A program made the translations under genes and the position numbers. Below are positions 5,320-10,188 of a stretch of DNA of 10,188 nt, in pieces. The notes under the pieces were generated by a model. The model worked only from the letters and a program-made list of their open reading frames with translations, made no database searches and was not told where the DNA came from. Source of the stretch: Saprospiraceae bacterium (GTDB lineage: Bacteria; Bacteroidota; Bacteroidia; Chitinophagales; Saprospiraceae). The stretch is from the NCBI GenBank assembly GCA_947441325.1, contig CANETR010000033.1, positions 1 through 10,188 on the forward strand. The letters are read 5' to 3'. Each line of letters begins with the position of its first letter. Within the stretch, counting starts at the first letter, position 1.

Positions 5320-6558
5320 GGCAGCGCAGCTGCACAGTAAACCGTACTGGTACAACCTGTAAAGGTTAGCGATGAGTTTTCCAAGATTGCCCTTTTCGGG
5401 TATCCTCGAAATAATTTCCGACAAACTGCTTTTCCCATCGCAATGTCTTAGTAGCTCCAAATCGTAAGCTATAGTGTCGATGACAAAATCCGGCATGCCC
5501 TGAAACCTGATGGTAAGTGTTTTGATATCCTCCGGATTACCAGATAGTTCCGGGAGGGCACCTAAGCAGCTGTCCAATTTAGGACGCCAATTCATAAGGC
5601 TATGCAAATCGAAAAAATCCGGCTCCTCTATTTTTTGTTTTGTAAAAAGCATCTGAATTCCAGGCCTTTTGCATAAGTTCGACATCCAGACAGAAAGGGC
5701 AGGCTTGCCCAAATTATACAAAAAAGGCAACTCATGGTCCGAAACCTGCGTAAGTCCAAGAACTGCATCCATTGATCCTGCAAAATTCAAGCCCTGTTCG
5801 TTAGCTCTTTTAGCCCAAAGCGAAATAGAATCATGGTGCGCAATCGGAGCAAAAATATCCACATCGAGATATGACTTTGGCGCAATAGCGATACCCCGCA
5901 GCCCACTGTCGTTAGCCATGAGTCTATCAACCAATTGTAATAGTTTTCGCTGTTCAGCTGTATCCTCGAAATCAAGGGGATCGAGACCAAGTCTTTTAAA
6001 AGCTGTTCTAATTCTTGCGGCAGGATGATTAGGGCTGTTTACCGTCATGCAAAGCACTCCCTTTGGTCTAAGGCATTGACAAATAGTTTTAAAAAGTTGT
6101 TCAGTATTTGTTACATAATCGGCAACTCCATGGCAGAGAATTAAATCGAAGGGTTCGAATTGATTAAATTGCGCCTCAATCATCAAGTCGGCTGTGTAAA
6201 AACTAAGATTTTGATGTCCCGATTCTTCTGCTAACTTTTTTGCTTTTTGAATAGAAACTTCGCTAAAATCGATGCCCACAATTTGAGCCTCCGGGAAAAG
6301 TTGCCCAATAGTTAATGCCTCTTCTCCGCTGCCACAGCCTGCAAGCAAGATTCGACTGCCATTTTTTCCAATATCATCTCTGCCTACTGAAGCAGCAATC
6401 CAATGAATCAGCAAAACATTGTTGCTCGGCAATTTCCCTTGCATTACCTCGGGAAAAGGGGATCGGTTGTACAAATCCTTCATCCTTGCAGATGCTTCAT
6501 CGGGGAGTGTATGATTCATAATAGAATTTGGTATTAAATTAAGACCTAAATTATACAT
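5308..6558 (-). CDS. Class I SAM-dependent methyltransferase with C-terminal regulatory-like domain
   Basis: The 416-residue protein begins its conserved part with LYNRSPFPE (29-37), a tyrosine/proline-rich entry segment seen in methyltransferases that carry a C-terminal regulatory domain. The SAM-binding core follows: ILLAGCGSGEE (70-80), acidic strand end GIDFS (95-99, Asp97), TADL (122-125), FDLILCHGVADYV (137-149) and the motif around LRPKGVLCMTVNSP. The last 60 residues or so (about 355-405, including HCDGKSSLSEIISRI and the YRLYQYGLL helix) look like a small winged-helix module. The methyl acceptor is unknown. Two starts are plausible: the ATG at 6558, used here, and Met14 at 6519; a TAnnTTTG element at 6584-6591 allows either. 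The final residues CSCAAQTL are encoded by the GC-rich palindromic DNA of the junction, so the natural C-terminus may have been altered by that element. Confidence 0.8.
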   Translation of the reverse strand: MYNLGLNLIPNSIMNHTLPDEASARMKDLYNRSPFPEVMQGKLPSNNVLLIHWIAASVGRDDIGKNGSRILLAGCGSGEEALTIGQLFPEAQIVGIDFSEVSIQKAKKLAEESGHQNLSFYTADLMIEAQFNQFEPFDLILCHGVADYVTNTEQLFKTICQCLRPKGVLCMTVNSPNHPAARIRTAFKRLGLDPLDFEDTAEQRKLLQLVDRLMANDSGLRGIAIAPKSYLDVDIFAPIAHHDSISLWAKRANEQGLNFAGSMDAVLGLTQVSDHELPFLYNLGKPALSVWMSNLCKRPGIQMLFTKQKIEEPDFFDLHSLMNWRPKLDSCLGALPELSGNPEDIKTLTIRFQGMPDFVIDTIAYDLELLRHCDGKSSLSEIISRIPEKGNLGKLIANLYRLYQYGLLCSCAAQTL

Positions 6559-6583
6559 AATTTCCAGATGCAGGCAATCTAAA

Positions 6584-6591
6584 CAAAATTA
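6584..6591 (-). promoter_or_regulatory. Possible -7 element for the minus-strand methyltransferase gene
   Basis: TAATTTTG on the minus strand matches TAnnTTTG, 26 bp upstream of the ATG at 6558. No TTG is found 17-23 bp further upstream, so the promoter is incomplete by consensus. Confidence 0.4.
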
Positions 6592-6639
6592 TATTGATAA
6601 AATAATGGCTTAATTATAGGCTCATTAAAATCAAATCAA

Positions 6640-6647
6640 TATTTTTG
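6640..6647 (+). promoter_or_regulatory. Possible -7 element for the membrane protein - ligA group
   Basis: TATTTTTG matches TAnnTTTG. Transcription would begin a few bases before the in-frame GTG at 6658, leaving almost no leader for it. This supports the ATG at 6697 as the true start of the next gene. No good TTG element is present at the right distance. Confidence 0.45.
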
Positions 6648-6696
6648 AGAATTGTAAGTGCCAAATTTCTTTATTTCCCAAAACCCAAAACAACAG

Positions 6697-7068
6697 ATGA
6701 CGCGTGAAAGGATCATTCAGATATCGATTATATCGGCCTCTGTATTAGTGTTTTTGATTGTATTAATATTTACAATCGATTATGTGGCTTATCGCGATGG
6801 AAGGATAAAAAACAGACTGGCCAAAAAATTTTGCGAGTGTTGCCTGAAAGAAACTGTTCAAAAAGGTGCTTTCGAAAGATTAGATGAGGGTTTTGAATAC
6901 GCATCGGGTTTGGACGATTGCTACGGGAAGGAATTTAAAAAATATGGTAAAGGAATGACAGATAAACAACGCGAAGCATTTATTGAAGACGTGCAGGAAC
7001 TGGTTTTCAAAAAGTGTCCGGCCTCAGTTGAAAAAGTCTTTGGTGCTGCACCTCAATTTGACCGTTAA
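6697..7068 (+). CDS. Small cysteine-containing single-pass membrane protein of unknown function
   Basis: From the ATG at 6697 the protein is 123 residues. A short charged N-terminus (MTRER) precedes one hydrophobic helix at about 6-27, followed by a basic stretch (R33-K44) and a soluble domain of about 80 residues. The soluble part has five cysteines: the cluster Cys46-x-Cys48-Cys49, then Cys75 and Cys107. This could bind a metal or form disulfides, depending on which side of the membrane it faces; the positive charges on both sides leave topology open. There is no lipobox and no signal cleavage site, so the helix is probably a retained anchor. An in-frame GTG at 6658 would add 13 residues but is too close to the predicted transcript start. 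The gene ends 14 bp before ligA and is probably co-transcribed. I recognise no family. Confidence 0.7.
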   Translation: MTRERIIQISIISASVLVFLIVLIFTIDYVAYRDGRIKNRLAKKFCECCLKETVQKGAFERLDEGFEYASGLDDCYGKEFKKYGKGMTDKQREAFIEDVQELVFKKCPASVEKVFGAAPQFDR

Positions 7069-7082
7069 GAATAAAAAACCAT

Positions 7083-9209
7083 ATGCTCTACAGTACAGCC
7101 CAACAAAAACAACTTTTTGAAACATCGAAACAGCTCATACAGGAGGGCATTTCAGATGAACAAGTTCTTGCCGAGGAACAAGCCCAAAAACTGAGAGAAG
7201 TTATAGTTTATCACGAATGGCGATACTATGTGCTTGACCAGCCTGTTTTAAGCGATTATGAATACGACTCTCTTTTTCAAATGCTTAAAGACATTGAGGC
7301 TGCTTATCCCGCTCTTATCAGTTCAGACTCTCCTACTCAACGAGTCTCGGCCGATTTGACAGAGGATTTTCCAACAGTGGAACATCTTACACCTACCCTC
7401 TCGCTCGAAAACTCCTACAATCGTGATGATCTGTTCGATTTTGACAAAAGAATCAAAAAGAATCTAGGCATTACAGATAATATAGCATTAGAATACTGTG
7501 TCGAACCTAAATTTGATGGTGGCACCATTGTACTACTCTATGAAAATGACCGTCTTGTTCGTGGGGCAACCCGTGGAAATGGTGTCATGGGCGATGAAAT
7601 AACAGCAAACATTAAAGCAATTTCATCTATTCCGCTCACAGCCGCTTTCTCAAAATATGGCATTTCAAAAGTTGAATTGCGCGGTGAAGCTATCATAAGA
7701 AAAGATTTATTTCAAAAAGTCAATAGCCAAAGGGCTAAAACCGGAGAGCAACTTTTTGCAAATCCACGCAATGCTGCAACTGGCGGGCTTCGTGTTAAAG
7801 ACCCTAAACAAGTAAAAGAAAGAGCCCTCGATGCCTTTGTTTATCAGGTGGGTTTTGCTGCCGATGAGATGGGGAATTCAGTTTTGGGTAATTTCGAAAC
7901 GCATAATGACCTTATTCGCATGCTCGAAGTTTTGGGATTCAAAGTGCCAAAATTGTCGGCAGAGATGGAAGTTTGCTCCAATATAGGGCTGGTTTCTGAT
8001 TTTTGCGACCGTTGGCAAAATGCCAGAGATGCTTATGGCTTTGAAATTGACGGCATGGTAGTGAAGTTGAACAAGCTGGGACTACAGGATAAATTGGGCT
8101 ACACTTCTCATCATCCACGCTGGGCTATTGCCTACAAATTTGCGGCAAAACAGGCTACTGCAAAGCTGATAAATATTGAATTTCAGGTTGGACGAACTGG
8201 AGCAGTCACTCCTGTTGCCAAATTGGAACCTGTTGAATTGGCAGGTGTAACAATTTCTTCTGTATCGCTTCACAATGAAGACCTTATCAAAGAAAAAGAT
8301 ATCCGTATTGGCGATACTGTTCTGGTTGAAAGAGCCGGTGACGTGATTCCATATATTGTAAAATCTATGGCAGAATTGAGAGACGGGTCTGAAAAAGTGA
8401 TTGATTTCCCAAAGCATTGTCCTGTTTGTTCTTCCGAATTGGAAAGACCCGAATCGGAGGCTGTTTGGCGCTGTGTAAGTCCTGTATGTGAAGCACAATT
8501 ATTGGAAAGGCTCAAGCATTTTGTATCTAAAGACGCCATGAATATTGATGGTTTCGGGCCTGCCTATATCGACAAATTTTACCAGGAAGGCATGCTAAAA
8601 AACATAGCAGACATTTACAGATTGGATTTTGAACGCATCGAAAAATTTGAGGGATTTGGTAAAAAGTCTGTTGAAAAACTGAAACAGGCCATCGAAATAT
8701 CCAAATCAAATCCTCTTTATCGATTGATTTATGCACTTGGCATACGCTATGTTGGCGAAACCAATTCCAAAATTTTTGCAGCCGCTGTTGAAGATATAAG
8801 TGAACTAAAGAATTGGTCTATTGAGCAACTAATGGGATTAAGAGAAATTGGCCCTAAAGTAGCGCAGGCTATGTTTGACACTTTCGCACTTCCAGAGACA
8901 TTAGAATTGATTGATGAATTGGAAAAATTGGGGGTGAATACCCGTAGACTGGATTCAGAACTACCAAAAGCAGCCGGTAGCGGTATTTTAGGCGGAAAGA
9001 CCTTCCTTTTTACCGGAACGCTTGCTAATATGTCGCGCGATGAGGCAGAAGCAATGGTAGAAGAACATGGCGGAAAAATTTTAAGTGCCGTTAGTAAAAA
9101 CTTGAGTTACCTGGTAGCGGGCGAAAAAGCTGGTTCAAAACTAGAAAAGGCTAATAAATTACAGATACCTGTGTTGACAGAGGGGGAATTTTTGGAAATG
9201 CTCATTTGA
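7083..9209 (+). CDS. ligA: NAD-dependent DNA ligase LigA
   Basis: This complete 708-residue LigA seals nicks in DNA during replication and repair using NAD. Domain Ia (NMN site) shows YHEWRYYVLDQPVLSDYEYD (43-62). The adenylation domain has catalytic Lys143 in EPKFDG, then ATRGNG (162-167), ELRGEA (198-203), GFEIDGMVVKL (319-329) and WAIAYKF (347-353). The OB fold includes TGAVTPVAKLEPV (372-384). A Cys4 zinc finger uses Cys446, Cys449, Cys464 and Cys469. Helix-hairpin-helix repeats cover about 480-600 (EGFGKKS, RYVGET, REIGPKVA). A BRCT domain covers about 635-707 (GKTFLFTGTL...). The N-terminus is about 20 residues longer than in E. coli, and the catalytic motif reads KFDGG rather than the common KLDGL; both are probably clade traits. 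It follows the small membrane protein by 14 bp and its TGA overlaps a downstream ATG by one base (TGATG). Confidence 0.98.
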   Translation: MLYSTAQQKQLFETSKQLIQEGISDEQVLAEEQAQKLREVIVYHEWRYYVLDQPVLSDYEYDSLFQMLKDIEAAYPALISSDSPTQRVSADLTEDFPTVEHLTPTLSLENSYNRDDLFDFDKRIKKNLGITDNIALEYCVEPKFDGGTIVLLYENDRLVRGATRGNGVMGDEITANIKAISSIPLTAAFSKYGISKVELRGEAIIRKDLFQKVNSQRAKTGEQLFANPRNAATGGLRVKDPKQVKERALDAFVYQVGFAADEMGNSVLGNFETHNDLIRMLEVLGFKVPKLSAEMEVCSNIGLVSDFCDRWQNARDAYGFEIDGMVVKLNKLGLQDKLGYTSHHPRWAIAYKFAAKQATAKLINIEFQVGRTGAVTPVAKLEPVELAGVTISSVSLHNEDLIKEKDIRIGDTVLVERAGDVIPYIVKSMAELRDGSEKVIDFPKHCPVCSSELERPESEAVWRCVSPVCEAQLLERLKHFVSKDAMNIDGFGPAYIDKFYQEGMLKNIADIYRLDFERIEKFEGFGKKSVEKLKQAIEISKSNPLYRLIYALGIRYVGETNSKIFAAAVEDISELKNWSIEQLMGLREIGPKVAQAMFDTFALPETLELIDELEKLGVNTRRLDSELPKAAGSGILGGKTFLFTGTLANMSRDEAEAMVEEHGGKILSAVSKNLSYLVAGEKAGSKLEKANKLQIPVLTEGEFLEMLI

Positions 9210-9247
9210 TGAGTGGGTACCTTGAAATCCTAACTAAAACATATAAA

Positions 9248-9448
9248 ATGAAACTGAAACCTGGCGACAAAGTCATTAAAAATGAAAAAACATGGATCCC
9301 CAATGAATTCGATAGTTGGGGCCGGGGAATTGGCCTTGGTATAGTTGTTGACCCCCCTTTTGAATTGGACGAGAGTGAAGTTGATGTGAGATGGCCCGCA
9401 GGAAGATGTTTTGAAATGATCAACCAATTGATTAAATCAGACGAATAA
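9248..9448 (+). CDS. Small protein with an SH3-like barrel appearance
   Basis: From the ATG at 9248 the product is 66 residues. It starts directly with KLKPGDKVIKN, a common first strand of SH3-like barrels. It continues with the tryptophan/glycine-rich segment WGRGIGLGIVVDPPF, then EVDVRWPAGRCFE. This pattern (GDxV, W, GxGxVV, VDVRW-x-G) recalls MIB/HERC2-type or KOW/Tudor-like small barrels; the family assignment is inference from pattern only. No signal or membrane segment is present. An alternative ATG at 9209 overlaps the ligA stop (TGATG) and would add 13 residues (MSGYLEILTKTYK) by translational coupling. The shorter form is chosen because its start has an A-rich leader (AACATATAAA) and meets the fold edge. 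Either way it sits in the ligA transcription unit. Function unknown. Confidence 0.6.
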   Translation: MKLKPGDKVIKNEKTWIPNEFDSWGRGIGLGIVVDPPFELDESEVDVRWPAGRCFEMINQLIKSDE

Positions 9449-9460
9449 ATTTAATTACTG

Positions 9461-9468
9461 TACATTTG
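9461..9468 (+). promoter_or_regulatory. -7 promoter element for the YbjN-like gene
   Basis: TACATTTG is an exact TAnnTTTG match, 53 bp before the ATG at 9522. No TTG lies at the expected distance (the nearest, 9428-9430, is 30 bp away), so the -33 element is weak or absent. Confidence 0.5.
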
Positions 9469-9489
9469 ATTTAACCATTTTTTAAATCA
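9467..9489. other. AT-rich inverted repeat after the small SH3-like gene
   Basis: TGATTTAA (9467-9474) and TTAAATCA (9482-9489) pair perfectly around a 7-base loop. The stem is all but one pair per arm A-T and has no following T-run, so as a terminator it would be weak. It overlaps the last bases of the -7 element and the expected transcription start, so it might instead be a protein-binding palindrome. Confidence 0.35.
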
Positions 9490-9521
9490 TAATTAAACGC
9501 TGAAATCTAAAAAATTTACAT

Positions 9522-10010
9522 ATGGAAAAACTTAATAGTTACATAAGCCTTGTGGAAAATGCTATAAGCAACCTTGGAGTTGACCCTGCGGTTTGTCGCA
9601 CAGAGCAGACTCATAAATGGCATTTGCATCGCGGTCAGGCACAGGTTGTGCTCATGGTGCGTAAGTCGCGAACATACAAGGGAACAGAAAAAGATACTAT
9701 TGTAATGGTGTCACCCGTGGTGGTTATGCCGCAGGATGAAAAACTGAAACAAAAACTGTATCAATTTCTACTGGCAACCTCACACCAAATGATTACCGAA
9801 GCTTTTAGCCTTGCAAAAGAGGCAAATGGTACAGAAGTAGCCTATATAAGCTCTACCTACTTTATTGAGGATATGAACAGTGAAGAAATAGCATTTATGC
9901 TAGATAGTCTCAGTTACTATGCCCTCAAATTTTCAGAAGAATTGCGTGCAGAATTTATGGGTCAGAAAAAAAATAATGAAGAGACTAAGCCTTTTAAGCT
10001 GGAAGATTAA
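9522..10010 (+). CDS. YbjN-like / type III secretion chaperone-like fold protein
   Basis: The 162-residue protein has the layout of the YbjN fold: an N-terminal helix (about 4-17), a beta region beginning near KWHLHRGQAQVVLMV (about 32-46) and continuing through TIVMVSPVVVMP, a long amphipathic helix (about 74-99, including QKLYQFLLATSHQM), a last strand VAYISSTYFIEDM, and a C-terminal helix with SEEIAFMLDSLSYYALKFSEEL. The pattern of late helix, strand, 'D/E-M-x-x-E-E' and helix with Tyr-Ala is typical of YbjN-domain proteins, which are probably chaperones or adaptors but have no settled biochemical role. No signal peptide is seen, so it is cytoplasmic. The C-terminal 15 residues are charged and look disordered. 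It has its own predicted -7 element and stands 73 bp after the ligA group. Family call is moderate. Confidence 0.6.
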   Translation: MEKLNSYISLVENAISNLGVDPAVCRTEQTHKWHLHRGQAQVVLMVRKSRTYKGTEKDTIVMVSPVVVMPQDEKLKQKLYQFLLATSHQMITEAFSLAKEANGTEVAYISSTYFIEDMNSEEIAFMLDSLSYYALKFSEELRAEFMGQKKNNEETKPFKLED

Positions 10011-10055
10011 TAATTTACATAGGAAGTAGAAAGAAGGAAAATTTAAGTAGCTATC

Positions 10056-10100
10056 TATTTTTAACTCATAAAAAAGTGCTAAATGATTTAGTTAAAAATA
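10056..10100 (+). terminator. Possible terminator: 11-bp perfect inverted repeat
   Basis: TATTTTTAACT (10056-10066) pairs perfectly with AGTTAAAAATA (10090-10100) around a 23-base loop, 45 bp past the YbjN-like stop. An alternative shorter palindrome, CTAAAT-G-ATTTAG (10079-10091), competes within it. Only a short T-run (10103-10106) follows. The stem is AT-rich, so it is moderate evidence for a terminator. Confidence 0.45.
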
Positions 10101-10113
10101 AATTTTAAAAATA

Positions 10114-10143
10114 TTGTATTTTTTAAATTATGTCATATATTTG
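10114..10143 (+). promoter_or_regulatory. Strong Bacteroidota-type promoter pointing out of the window
   Basis: TTG (10114-10116), a 19-bp spacer and TATATTTG (10136-10143) match the consensus exactly. No gene begins in the remaining 45 bases, so it should drive a plus-strand gene beyond the right edge. The gene-free stretch 10011-10188 otherwise contains only the inverted repeats listed. Confidence 0.7.
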
Positions 10144-10163
10144 CTATGTACCTTATCTTAAAA

Positions 10164-10180
10164 TCTAAATTTTATTTAGA
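10164..10180. other. Small inverted repeat in the predicted leader at the right edge
   Basis: TCTAAAT (10164-10170) and ATTTAGA (10174-10180) pair perfectly around TTT. It lies about 20 bp after the -7 element, within the predicted 5' leader of the next gene. It may be an operator or a leader hairpin, or chance in AT-rich DNA. Confidence 0.35.
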
Positions 10181-10188
10181 ATTTGCTC

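Noticed and set aside
5354..5367. AACCT-GTAA-AGGTT small inverted repeat as a second copy of the junction palindrome
   Set aside because: Only 5 bp of stem and it falls in a helical coding segment (ANLYRLYQYG); chance is the simpler explanation.
5217..5438. Minus-strand open frame across the convergent junction
   Set aside because: It overlaps two well-supported genes and the hairpins, and resembles no protein.
6658..6696. GTG at 6658 as start of the small membrane protein
   Set aside because: The predicted transcript would begin almost at this codon, and the extra residues (MPNFFISQNPKQQ) are not typical before a membrane anchor; ATG 6697 is better.
8082..8736. Minus-strand open frames within ligA
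   Set aside because: They are shadows of the ligase coding sequence, with cysteine- and phenylalanine-rich improbable translations.
1..10188. Mobile element or defence island
   Set aside because: No transposase, integrase, phage, toxin-antitoxin or restriction gene is recognisable, and composition looks uniform across the genes.

Overview
The window reads as chromosomal DNA from a member of the Bacteroidota (Cytophagia / Sphingobacteriia / Saprospiria-like; finer placement is not possible by eye). The grounds are: AT-rich intergenic DNA; A-rich leaders instead of Shine-Dalgarno sites before nearly all starts; several copies of the phylum-specific promoter (TTG about 19 bp upstream of TAnnTTTG); an alternative GlmU-type protein of the form typical of this phylum; and an alanine dehydrogenase and LigA that look like Bacteroidota versions. 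I see no tRNA, rRNA, transposase, phage gene or CRISPR array.

Layout. Positions 1-151 hold a perfect 14-bp tandem repeat (six copies plus a partial one, running off the left edge), a short degenerate 7-bp repeat, and one isolated repeat copy that supplies the stop codon of the first gene. From 147 to 4642 five genes lie on the minus strand, apparently one transcription unit read right to left: an alternative GlmU-like sugar-phosphate acetyl/nucleotidyltransferase, a spermidine-synthase-fold methyltransferase (overlapping the previous gene by 3 bp), an unrecognised secreted protein, alanine dehydrogenase, and a small lipoprotein. The 132-bp gap 4643-4774 carries two divergent promoters whose elements interlock. 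To its right a 2H cyclic phosphodiesterase gene runs on the plus strand to 5278 and meets a convergent methyltransferase gene (5308-6558, minus). The junction consists of two overlapping strong hairpins, and each gene's stop codon lies inside one of them. A second divergent gap (6559-6696) leads into a plus-strand group: a small cysteine-containing membrane protein, ligA (NAD-dependent DNA ligase, complete), and a 66-residue protein resembling an SH3-like barrel. A YbjN-like gene with its own promoter follows. The last 178 bases have no gene but contain an 11-bp inverted repeat (possible terminator) and a very good promoter pointing out of the window.

How they work together. Most functions are housekeeping: amino-sugar/nucleotide-sugar supply, alanine-pyruvate interconversion, DNA replication and repair, RNA or ADP-ribose end processing. 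No dedicated multi-gene defence, secretion or biosynthetic system could be recognised. The more unusual signals are in the DNA between and at the ends of genes: the twin hairpin with embedded stop codons, the interlocked promoters, the tandem repeat seeded at a stop codon, and an AGGAGG site abutting a GTG start.
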